Origin: JANQTF01 sp036835375
Lineage (GTDB): Bacteria; Bacteroidota; Bacteroidia; J057
DNA: 55,599 bases
Assembly (NCBI GenBank): GCA_036835375.1
Contig: DAITMB010000017.1
Span: 1 to 55,599 of the forward strand
Reading direction: 5' to 3'
Notes under the pieces: model-generated
Database searches by the model: none
The model's input: only the letters and a program-made list of their open reading frames with translations
What the model was told of the DNA's origin: nothing
Made by a program: the position numbers and the translations under genes
Shown here: positions 44,664 through 53,495 of the stretch, one piece after another
Layout of the letters: the number at the start of each line of letters is the position of its first letter
How positions within the stretch are numbered: position 1 is the first letter of the stretch

Positions 44664-45085
44664 AATCTTACCTCAGGGTATATTGTAACAAGGCATATTT
44701 AGCCAACATCCGAGACTTTGTGAGGTCACGACTCCATGAATTGGAGGTCAATGGCAAATTGTCGGAGCAAATTGTGCTTGCTGTAGATGAAGCTTGCGCC
44801 AATTGTATGATTCATCAGCACCACTGTGATAATTATTCCACCATTGAAGTGGCTGTATATCGAGAAAATGGAACGCTTTACGCAGAAATTAAGGATACGG
44901 GCAAAGCATTTCCCATCCATACATACCAGCCCCAAGACATAGAAGACATCGTGAAGCACCGCGTAAAAGGAGGACTGGGAATTAATTTAATACACAAAAT
45001 CATGGATGAAATCAAGATAGAAGAGACCGACGAACACTCCATCTATTTATTCGGAAAAAAACTCCCCAATAGCGCCCAAGGGTAA
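44660..45085 (+). CDS. RsbW-like HATPase (serine kinase / anti-sigma-type)
   Basis: 141 residues, a GHKL ATPase fold. Motifs are the N box LAVDEACANCMIHQ, G1 IKDTGKAFP, and G2 VKGGLGINLI. The family phosphorylates its STAS partner and in many systems holds a sigma factor. No sigma-factor gene is in the window, so the final target is unknown; in Bacteroidota it may be another protein. ATGA overlap with the STAS gene supports one transcript: phosphatase, STAS, ATPase. Confidence 0.9.
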   Translation: MKSYLRVYCNKAYLANIRDFVRSRLHELEVNGKLSEQIVLAVDEACANCMIHQHHCDNYSTIEVAVYRENGTLYAEIKDTGKAFPIHTYQPQDIEDIVKHRVKGGLGINLIHKIMDEIKIEETDEHSIYLFGKKLPNSAQG

Positions 45086-45319
45086 TTGTGGCTGGTTTTT
45101 GGAAATAACAAGAGAAGATAAGAATTCAGCTTTAGAGATCAGAGAAGATAGGTTGTGGGCAAACTTTGGATGGACTAGGTGATGATTGAATCATGATGTA
45201 AAAGAAATGAAGGAACAAACCGCTGAGAGAGCAGGGCTTCTCATCGCTAAAATAATTGTTCAATCGCACTCAGATACAATCCTTTTTTATTTCTGGTTTT
45301 TTGATACCCTTTGGAATGA

Positions 45320-45327
45320 TAACTTTG
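45320..45327 (+). promoter_or_regulatory. -7 element (TAACTTTG) of the parvulin cluster
   Basis: TAACTTTG matches TAnnTTTG. A TTG at 45301-45303 lies 16 bp upstream, shorter than usual. It would start transcription near 45333, upstream of ATG 45371. Confidence 0.4.
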
Positions 45328-45370
45328 CCCGGCTATCATTTTGACACTCAAGAGAACAGATATAGAGAAT

Positions 45371-47359
45371 ATGAATCGCTTTCACCTTTCCATCTTGTTT
45401 CTTGCCTTGATCGGCTTGCTTGCCATGACGAGCTGCAAGACCACCAAACAGGCAGGAGGCACTAGCCCCATTTTGCTCGAGTTTCCGCAGGGATCGGTCA
45501 CCCAGGAAGAGTTTGAGCGGGTGTACGCCAAAAATAATCAAGGCGAAGTCGTCGCCACAAGCCACTCCGAAGCCCAGTATCGAGAATACCTCGACTTGTA
45601 TATCAACTTCAAGCGCAAGGTATTTGAAGCCCAAGCAATGGGCATCGACACCACCCCAAGCTTTCAACAGGAATTCAACTCCTACAAGCAACAACTCACG
45701 CAGCCCTATCTCGCTGCGAAAGACGTGGAAGATCAGTTGATCCAGGAAGCGTATGACCGAAGCGGCTACCTCGTGGACGCTAGCCATTTGCTCATCACCC
45801 TCACGCCACAGGCCACTCCAGCAGACACACTTCTGGCATATCAGCGCATCGTGACGCTGCGGGACTCCATCGTAAAGTTGAACAAAGACTTTGGCGAAAT
45901 GGCCGCCAAATATTCCAATGATCCCTCTGCAAAGCAGAACCAGGGTCGTTTGGGGTATTTCTCCGCCTTCGACATGGTCTATCCTTTTGAAAGCGGGGCA
46001 TTTACCACGCCCGTGGGTGAGGTCAGTGAGCCAGTGCGGAGCCAATTTGGCTACCATATCATCAAGGTTCACGACAAGATGGTCAATCAAGGGAAAAAGC
46101 GGGCCGCTCACATCATCGTGCGGGTAGGAGATCGCTACAGCGCCAAAACCGAGGAAGAGGCGCAGGCCAAAATCAAAGAAATCTACCAGCGCCTGGAGAC
46201 AGGAGATGATTTCAAAGCGCTCGCCATGCAGTTCTCGGACGATCCCTCTACCGGATCCAATGGCGGCGATCTTGGATTCAGTCGCTTGCTACCAGAGATG
46301 GAAACCTACCGACTCCAACTCGGAGAAGGAGAATATTCCGAGCCTTTTTCCACGCAGTATGGCTGGCACATTTTACAAGTAACCGAAGTAGATGAACGCC
46401 AAAACTTCGACGAAGCCAAGCCACAACTCAAGCAGCGAATCTCCCGCGACAGCCGTGCCCAGCTCAGCCGCGATGCACTCCTCAACCGCATCAAAACGGA
46501 AAGCGGATACCAGCTGCAAGAAGCCAATTTCACCCAATTTATCGGGACACTCGACGAACGCTTTTCGCGTGGTGCTTGGGAGCCAGATAGTGCGCAAGGA
46601 GATATGTATGCATTGCCCCTCTTTGTCTTGACCAAGGGAAGCCTCACCAAGTCCATCCAGGATTTTGTCACTTACTATCGCCGGATGCGCCCGCGCAAAA
46701 TGGGAATGACTGAAGGAGATGCCGCCTACGCCGTGTTGAATACCTACGTGGAGGAAGAATTGCTCAAGTATGAAGAAGCACAACTCCCCGACAAAAATCC
46801 AGAATATCGCTATCTTCTTCAAGAGTATCGGGATGGCATCCTGCTCTTTACCCTCATGGAGCAGAAAGTGTGGAAACGTGCGGTAGAAGATACCCTCGGC
46901 TTGAAAGCTTTCTACGAAGCACACCCCGATAGTTTCTCCCGCAACCAAATGGTAGAAGTCGTCGAGTACAGATCCTCCGAAGCCGAAGCCCTTCAGGAAG
47001 TCAAAGCCTTGCTCGCACAAGGATTTACCCAGGCACAAATCGATTCTACCGTCAATCGAGAGTCTTCCATCCGGCTGCGATCCACAACTATGCTCTACGA
47101 AGCGCAAAAAGACGCTGTTCCTGAAATCCTCTTCACCAATCCTGTAGGCACAATCACAGAGGTGGAGCAAGAAGGGAGTTTTTATCGCCTCTTAGTCAGC
47201 ACAGAAAAATTTCCTGCAGGCATTCAGCCCTTGGAAAATGTGAAATCCGAAGCCATCACGCGTTATCAAGATCATTTGGAGCGCGAATGGCTGGCCGAGC
47301 TGGCTGTGAAATACCCCGTATCAATCAATGAAAAAGCATTTGGCAAACTCTTTCGGTAG
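45371..47359 (+). CDS. Lipoprotein with two parvulin (PpiC) domains
   Basis: 662 residues from ATG 45371; the in-frame ATG at 45341 adds ten residues ahead of the signal sequence. Lipobox MTSC follows IGLLA. A SurA-like N-terminal helical part leads to two parvulin domains. The first is near DASHLLITL to FGYHIIKVHD (about 130-235), the second near AAHIIVRVG to YGWHILQVTEV (about 245-340). The rest (about 340-660) is helical and resembles the chaperone arms of PpiD/SurA. It should catalyse prolyl isomerisation of outer-membrane proteins in transit. The end overlaps the next gene by 32 bp. Confidence 0.88.
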   Translation: MNRFHLSILFLALIGLLAMTSCKTTKQAGGTSPILLEFPQGSVTQEEFERVYAKNNQGEVVATSHSEAQYREYLDLYINFKRKVFEAQAMGIDTTPSFQQEFNSYKQQLTQPYLAAKDVEDQLIQEAYDRSGYLVDASHLLITLTPQATPADTLLAYQRIVTLRDSIVKLNKDFGEMAAKYSNDPSAKQNQGRLGYFSAFDMVYPFESGAFTTPVGEVSEPVRSQFGYHIIKVHDKMVNQGKKRAAHIIVRVGDRYSAKTEEEAQAKIKEIYQRLETGDDFKALAMQFSDDPSTGSNGGDLGFSRLLPEMETYRLQLGEGEYSEPFSTQYGWHILQVTEVDERQNFDEAKPQLKQRISRDSRAQLSRDALLNRIKTESGYQLQEANFTQFIGTLDERFSRGAWEPDSAQGDMYALPLFVLTKGSLTKSIQDFVTYYRRMRPRKMGMTEGDAAYAVLNTYVEEELLKYEEAQLPDKNPEYRYLLQEYRDGILLFTLMEQKVWKRAVEDTLGLKAFYEAHPDSFSRNQMVEVVEYRSSEAEALQEVKALLAQGFTQAQIDSTVNRESSIRLRSTTMLYEAQKDAVPEILFTNPVGTITEVEQEGSFYRLLVSTEKFPAGIQPLENVKSEAITRYQDHLEREWLAELAVKYPVSINEKAFGKLFR

Positions 47360-48248
47360 TCCACTTCCACTTCTGCTTCCCAGGTTTTGGTCACAAAACA
47401 ACCTTTGGCCCCTCCTGAGCGTCTGCTTGCTGTGGTGCCTCGCTGCTTGTACCAGCGCAAAACCTGGAGATGAAGTGCTCGTGGAGTTTGGCGACAGTCA
47501 ACTCTTACGAGAGGAAGTTGACCTGTTTACGCCCGAAGGCCTGGATGCGGCAGACAGCACGCGGTATGCCGATCAGTACATTGAGCAGTGGGTCGCTTTG
47601 CAAGCCATGCGGGCAGAAGGGCAGAAAGAAGTTTCAGATCAAGACCAACGATTGCGCTATCAAGTGGCCAGATACCGCGACCAAGTGATTGTGCAGCTTT
47701 TTACAGAAAAATTGGTGGAAGAAAGACCTGATGTCTTGAAAGTATCCGATGCCGATGTAGTCGGGTATTATAGCCGCCACACCCAGAATTTCGTGGCAGC
47801 ATCCAATTGGTACCAGTACTTCTATGCCAAAACAACGCAACAAGGACAGTATAAGGTCGTGAACATGATGCGGGGGAATACCCAAGGTGATCTCGACGAA
47901 TTGAAAAGCTGGGCAAGAGAAAATGCCGTCTCCTGGAAACTGGATAGCACCTACTCCACGGAGGAAGACTTGCTCAGGCTCGCCGATGGCTTTTACTTTG
48001 GAGACATCACCCGCGCTGTGATCAATACCGTATATCCCTACGCCCACACCGAAGAGGGCGTGCAACATTATGATTTCTTTCGGATGTTGGCTGTGGTCAA
48101 GGCGGGAGAGCAGCTTCCGCTCAGTCTTTGCAAGGATCGTATCGCCCAGATCATTCGCAGCGAACGCAAAAATGCCCTGATCGATGAGACCAGGTCTATT
48201 TTAGTGCAGCAGGCAAAATCCTCGGGCAAAGTCAAAGACTTTCGATAG
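47328..48248 (+). CDS. SurA-related lipoprotein without a parvulin domain
   Basis: 306 residues. The signal LLSVCLLWCLAACTSAKPG gives a lipobox LAAC. The N-terminal part (GDSQLLREEVDLFTPEGLD) is the SurA/PpiD-type chaperone start, and the remainder is helical, but I see no parvulin core (the paired GxLGxF and FGYHIIK segments are missing). It begins inside the previous gene (32-bp overlap) and sits 236 bp before the SurA-like gene. It is probably a periplasmic holdase cooperating with its neighbours. Confidence 0.75.
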   Translation: MKKHLANSFGSPLPLLLPRFWSQNNLWPLLSVCLLWCLAACTSAKPGDEVLVEFGDSQLLREEVDLFTPEGLDAADSTRYADQYIEQWVALQAMRAEGQKEVSDQDQRLRYQVARYRDQVIVQLFTEKLVEERPDVLKVSDADVVGYYSRHTQNFVAASNWYQYFYAKTTQQGQYKVVNMMRGNTQGDLDELKSWARENAVSWKLDSTYSTEEDLLRLADGFYFGDITRAVINTVYPYAHTEEGVQHYDFFRMLAVVKAGEQLPLSLCKDRIAQIIRSERKNALIDETRSILVQQAKSSGKVKDFR

Positions 48249-48484
48249 TAATATGTTGGAATACATTACAATTCCTGCTAACAATGCCCCGGGTGGATCT
48301 AAGGATCAGCGTGCGAATTCGAACATCCCCTCCCTGCATTTGTCCTACATCTTGCGCTCATGTTTCAATCGAAGGACCGGGCACATGGGGCTGAGATGCG
48401 AATCAGGGGAAGAACTCAATCGGTGACTATTCCGTGACCCTGTCAGAACGACAAGCGCGCGGAATCTCAAAACTTACGCTAGTG

Positions 48485-49816
48485 ATGAAAAAAATTTGTT
48501 GGACCTTGATTGTGAGCTCGCTGCTCATGCTCAACACCGCTGTTGGCCAGACCATCGATCGCATTGTGGCCATTGTGGGCGATGAAATCATTCTGGAATC
48601 AGACATTGACAACCAGTACAATTACTTGATCATCAATGGAGAAAAGGACAATGGAACCCTGCGATGCGAGGTGTTGGATCAGCTGATTGTGGGAAAGCTC
48701 CTACTCAACAAAGCAGAGCAGGATAGCATTGAGGTAGGAGATGATCAGGTAAAAGGAGAAGTAGAGCGACGAGTGAAATACTTTGTCGATCAAATGGGCA
48801 GTACCGAGCGATTCGAAGAAGTGTATGGCCGCTCCATAGATCAGTTTCAGGCAGATATTACAGATGATGTTCGGAAGGAATTGCTCACTGATGCCCAGCG
48901 CCGTGCCTTGATTTCCAGCGCCAATGTGACCCCACGCGAGGTGAAACGATTTTATCAGGAACTCAATGCGGACAGCCTGGGATATCTACCTGCGGAAGTC
49001 CAGCTCAACCACATCGTGATCCAGCCAAAAGTATCTGAGGAAAGCGAAAAGCGCGCCATCGAACTTCTCAAAGATCTCCAAAAACAGGCGCAAGAAGGCG
49101 CTGACTTTGCACAATTGGCCAATCAGCATACGCAGGAGCCGGGAGGTCGGCAGCGGGGAGGAAGCCTTGGATGGTTTGGCAGGGGCATGATGGTATCGGA
49201 ATTCGAAGCAATCGCCTACCAGCTTCGGATCGGCGAAGTCTCCGCACCTTTCCGCACGGAGTTCGGCTATCATATCGTGAAACTCAACGACAAGCGGGGC
49301 GAGCAGTTGAGTGCCTCCCACATTCTGCGCCGACTCAGCACCTCCAGCGATGGCGACAAAGAAGCTATCGACTCTCTGAACACAATTCTTGGGCTCATTC
49401 GCTCCGATTCCCTCACCTTCGAGCAGGCGGCCATCAGGTTTTCGTCCGATCGCCAGACCAAACACTGCGGTGGCTGCATCAGCAACCCACAGACAGGGGA
49501 GCTTCGCATCCCAATGGATGCCTTGGACGCCGACATGTACTTTAAAATCGATGAGTTGGTGGAAGGAACCATTTCTGAACCCATGGAGTTGATCAACCCA
49601 GACGGCACCAAGGTCTTTCACATTCTCTACGTGAAACGCAAGATTCCGCCACATGCCCCCAACCTCACGGATGACTACCAAAAAATCCAAACTGCTGCCC
49701 TGCAAGTCAAGCAAGCTGAGATCTTCGACAAATGGTTGCAGTCTGCCAAGAAAAACATCTATATTGACATCAAGCCCACAGAGTGCTCCGAGGCGCTAAA
49801 AAACTGGATAGAATAA
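48485..49816 (+). CDS. SurA-like peptidyl-prolyl isomerase
   Basis: 443 residues from ATG 48485 (MKKICWTLIVSSLLML); the in-frame ATG at 48434 adds 17 residues that spoil the signal sequence. Signal peptide ends near AVGQ. A SurA N-terminal domain (IVAIVGDEIILESDIDNQYN) is followed by two parvulin domains. The first has LNHIVIQPK to FGYHIVKLND (about 178-272). The second spans about 278-385 and includes ASHILRRLS, which is less canonical. It contains a CGGC pair in TKHCGGCIS, unusual for SurA. It assists outer-membrane protein folding in the periplasm. The MoxR gene starts 1 bp after its stop. Confidence 0.88.
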   Translation: MKKICWTLIVSSLLMLNTAVGQTIDRIVAIVGDEIILESDIDNQYNYLIINGEKDNGTLRCEVLDQLIVGKLLLNKAEQDSIEVGDDQVKGEVERRVKYFVDQMGSTERFEEVYGRSIDQFQADITDDVRKELLTDAQRRALISSANVTPREVKRFYQELNADSLGYLPAEVQLNHIVIQPKVSEESEKRAIELLKDLQKQAQEGADFAQLANQHTQEPGGRQRGGSLGWFGRGMMVSEFEAIAYQLRIGEVSAPFRTEFGYHIVKLNDKRGEQLSASHILRRLSTSSDGDKEAIDSLNTILGLIRSDSLTFEQAAIRFSSDRQTKHCGGCISNPQTGELRIPMDALDADMYFKIDELVEGTISEPMELINPDGTKVFHILYVKRKIPPHAPNLTDDYQKIQTAALQVKQAEIFDKWLQSAKKNIYIDIKPTECSEALKNWIE

Positions 49817-49817
49817 C

Positions 49818-50804
<987 letters not shown>

Positions 50805-50839
50805 GCGCTTCGCCGCTTTCAGGTTTTTGACACACGTAA

Positions 50840-50889
50840 TACCACTGAGGGCCTGCCAGACCAATTGGTCTGGCAGGCCCTCAGTGGTA
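50840..50889. terminator. Perfect 50-bp palindrome between convergent genes
   Basis: TACCACTGAGGGCCTGCC starts the left 25-base arm (50840-50864), which pairs without mismatch with 50865-50889. It lies between the MoxR gene (ends 50804) and the convergent barrel gene (ends 50931). Very stable stem but no T run, so termination may depend on other factors. Confidence 0.6.
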
Positions 50890-50930
50890 GGGGAAGACGT
50901 TCCTTTATTTCAAATCAGGCTCCTCTCCCA

Positions 50931-51599
50931 TCAAAAAGTATAACCGACGCTCACGTTGACGAAAAAGCCGCCCGTGCCCGGAATCCCTTGCGTGCTTGCT
51001 CGGTGGGTTTCCGTCTTTTCAGTCAACACATTCTCATATACCCACTCATCATTGTCGAGGGAGGACCACACGTTGGGCCAAAATCTCGCATTTGGCACAA
51101 TCAATATGCCATTCAGGGCATTGTCCTTTTTCCGAAAAGGGTAGTAGCGGTAGTACACGCCCAAGCCGAGGGTCGCCGTGGTGTAGCGCTGAATGGGATC
51201 TCCGCTGAGGGACTGATCGTCATAGAACAATTCATACCGGTGAAGCTTCGGCTCCACGCGAATGTCCAAGAAAGGTGTGAGGCGGTAGCCCACCCCAAGT
51301 CCAGTGGTCCAGGGCATTTTGGCTTCCAGGCGTTGCGCAAAGGGCTCTTCCCCGATGGTTGGTCCAGTAAATTTCAACCCAATACCGTGAGAATAATCGA
51401 AGGACATCCTTGGGGTGTACCACGTCGCTTCGAGGTTGAAGCCGCCGAGAAAAACCTGCGTGAGTCCGCTCACCAGCGAAAACCGATTGGAATAGGGAAA
51501 AGGATCTTTGGAAGGGGAGGTCTGGGCAAAAGCAGGTGTCGAGAGGAGAAGGCCTGCGACTAGGAGAAATGCGGGGGCGATCTTGAGGAAATGTTTCAT
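50931..51599 (-). CDS. Predicted outer-membrane beta-barrel protein
   Basis: 222 residues from ATG 51599 (MKHFLKIAPAFLLVAGLLL); the in-frame ATG at 51632 is upstream of the signal. Signal ends at STPAFAQ. The mature part alternates hydrophobic and polar residues in eight or so strands (TTGLGVGYRLTPFLDIRVEP, TATLGLGVYYRYYPF) and ends in VNVSVGYTF with a terminal Phe, a barrel hallmark. No family is recognised and no T9SS domain is present. It is the last gene of a minus-strand group with the Crp regulator. Confidence 0.7.
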   Translation of the reverse strand: MKHFLKIAPAFLLVAGLLLSTPAFAQTSPSKDPFPYSNRFSLVSGLTQVFLGGFNLEATWYTPRMSFDYSHGIGLKFTGPTIGEEPFAQRLEAKMPWTTGLGVGYRLTPFLDIRVEPKLHRYELFYDDQSLSGDPIQRYTTATLGLGVYYRYYPFRKKDNALNGILIVPNARFWPNVWSSLDNDEWVYENVLTEKTETHRASTQGIPGTGGFFVNVSVGYTF

Positions 51600-51738
51600 G
51601 AAAAAGAGATAACAAGTGAATTGATACCTCAAAGTTGTTTCTCTCTCTCGGCCAAGTCATTGAACCAGGTCAAGAAGCGCCAGGTAGTCGTTGATTTTCT
51701 GTATTTTTTCTTTGCATCATTCCGACTTCCCCTCTCAT

Positions 51739-52314
51739 TTATCCTTCTTCTTTCATTCTTCGACGAATTTTGCTCAGGCCTTCTGGTGTCAGGCCGAGGT
51801 AGGAAGCGATCATGTATTGCGGAAATCGCTGGTTCCAATGCGGTTTTTCTTCGAGGAGCAGACGATAGCGTTCTTCAGGAGAATCAATGAGCGAGGACCA
51901 GATGCGACGGGCAAACTCAACCAAATTCTTCTCGGCAACGAGTCGGAGCATTCGTTCAAATGGCAGAGGGTAAGCTGTAGTAGCGCCTTGTAATTTGTCA
52001 CGGGAGAGCACCAGTAGCTCAGTGTCTTCCAGACAGGTGATGAAAAGCCTTGAAGGCTGGCCTGTGAGAAAGCTTGCATAGTCAGTCACAAATTCTCCTT
52101 CCAACTGAAAATCCCCGATATGCTCCTTGCCTTCCTTGTAATATGACATTTTCACCGAACCCTTCACTATGAGATAAACCTCTTGGCAGAACGTTCCTGC
52201 ACGCAAGAGCACCGTTCCCTGTGGACATGTCCGAAACACGAACATCCTCTGTGCGAGGTCCATCATTTCAGGTGGCAAAAAGACCCCCAAGGCCCGATCT
52301 AGTATGTCTTCCAT
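51739..52314 (-). CDS. Crp/Fnr-family transcription regulator
   Basis: 191 residues: cyclic-nucleotide-binding-type beta-roll at about 10-115 (GTVLLRAGTFCQEVYLIVKG, LEGEFVTDYASFLTGQPSR) and a short C-terminal helix-turn-helix (FPQYMIASYLGLTPEGLSKIRR). The classical cyclic-nucleotide residues (RxSA region) are not conserved, so the ligand is unknown; many Bacteroidota members of this type lack one. It is likely a cytosolic DNA-binding regulator. It may control the barrel gene 139 bp downstream. Confidence 0.88.
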   Translation of the reverse strand: MEDILDRALGVFLPPEMMDLAQRMFVFRTCPQGTVLLRAGTFCQEVYLIVKGSVKMSYYKEGKEHIGDFQLEGEFVTDYASFLTGQPSRLFITCLEDTELLVLSRDKLQGATTAYPLPFERMLRLVAEKNLVEFARRIWSSLIDSPEERYRLLLEEKPHWNQRFPQYMIASYLGLTPEGLSKIRRRMKEEG

Positions 52315-52433
52315 GCTTGGAATTGATTGAATGGTCGGATTCCTTAATCAGAATTTAGTTGATAGTCCATCATCGAGAAGCAAAGACAATGCGACAGACT
52401 AGCGGTGGCAGCGTCAGGCTAGCTTCTGGCTGC

Positions 52434-53156
52434 TCATCGAGTCATGCCCCAAGCAATGAACCCTTGGGCCAGAACATAGGTTCCCATGATCCAGCCACTC
52501 ATGGCAGCAGTCGTGAAAAAATCTTCTCCAAATTTACTCATCGCGATCAGGCTATCGGAGACAACAAAAAGGATTGCCCCCATCAGCACCCATCGAAAGC
52601 TGGCGCGAGAAGCCCTGTCAAAACGCGCGATCGCTGCCAGCAACATCAGGGTAATGACGCTGGCATACAGCATCACCGGCAGTTGTAATTCCCCCAGCCC
52701 GGACCACAGCAGCCAGAGCAACCCCGCCCCCCAGGCAATAGGTGGCAGCATCACCCAAGGCTTGCGCCTCAGCAAGCTACCGCGTCTCATTGCTGAGCGA
52801 ACCCCAAAGAGTTGGAGATAGCAAAGATGAGCCAAGAGAAAGGATCCTAGCCCGAGAATAAACCAGGTCGAACCTTGTCCGAGTAAACAAAGATCTCCTA
52901 GCCACGAGAATGCCAACGCGGCTAATAACCAAGGCCAGTGAGGCACGGAAGTCCGGCATGTCCAGGCGTAACCTATAAGGCAGGGCATGAGCTGGCTTTT
53001 GGCGATGCGATGCCCCCAAAGGCCCTCCTCGCCTAGCGAAAGGCTGATCAGATCTGCGAGTCCAAATGCCACAAAAAATGCCATCCAGCCCTTAGCAGCA
53101 CGGATTTGGGCATGAGACAGGGGCGATACACGGGTTGCAGTAGCAGGAAGGGACAT
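52434..53156 (-). CDS. YhhN/TMEM86-family membrane protein (lysoplasmalogenase-like)
   Basis: 240 residues from ATG 53156 (MSLPATATRVSPLSHA); the in-frame ATG at 53240 adds 28 residues without a clear role. Seven or eight membrane segments. Family motifs are FSWLGDLCLL and GAILFVVSDSLIAMSKF, each with an Asp inside a helix. Human TMEM86B and bacterial homologues hydrolyse lysoplasmalogens, but activity of this one is not shown. It is alone and convergent with no gene; it is divergent from the EF-G paralogue with a 339-bp gap. Confidence 0.82.
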   Translation of the reverse strand: MSLPATATRVSPLSHAQIRAAKGWMAFFVAFGLADLISLSLGEEGLWGHRIAKSQLMPCLIGYAWTCRTSVPHWPWLLAALAFSWLGDLCLLGQGSTWFILGLGSFLLAHLCYLQLFGVRSAMRRGSLLRRKPWVMLPPIAWGAGLLWLLWSGLGELQLPVMLYASVITLMLLAAIARFDRASRASFRWVLMGAILFVVSDSLIAMSKFGEDFFTTAAMSGWIMGTYVLAQGFIAWGMTR

Positions 53157-53495
53157 GAGATCAGAATTGAAAATTATGCCGGGAAGCGGAAGCCTGTGCA
53201 AGCTATAGAGATTTGATACGCGGTTGCTGTTGCTTCTCAATCAAGGGGTGTGGTCGAATGATGGAACAGAGATGAAGGAAAGCATTTCCCATCAAAACGG
53301 GTCGGTGATCGAGAATTTTGAGGAGAAACGCCGCATGTTACCTACTTTTTTTTTAGCTTATCAATACACAGCAGCACTTCCTTCTGGCACTTGAGTCAGG
53401 GCTTCCCATTCTGGGTCATCTTTCGCAGATCGCGAGAAGACGATCGGCCAGATGGACGTCCCTTTTTGTCTTAATCTACTACTGATTCGTGACCT
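53157..53495. other. Divergent intergenic region before the EF-G paralogue
   Basis: 339 bp. It contains a run of nine T at 53346-53354 but no hairpin beside it. No complete TTG/TAnnTTTG promoter is visible, and no gene or repeat. Confidence 0.4.

Noticed and set aside
45287..46111. 274-residue minus-strand ORF over the start of the parvulin gene
   Set aside because: It is antisense to the lipoprotein signal and first parvulin domain.
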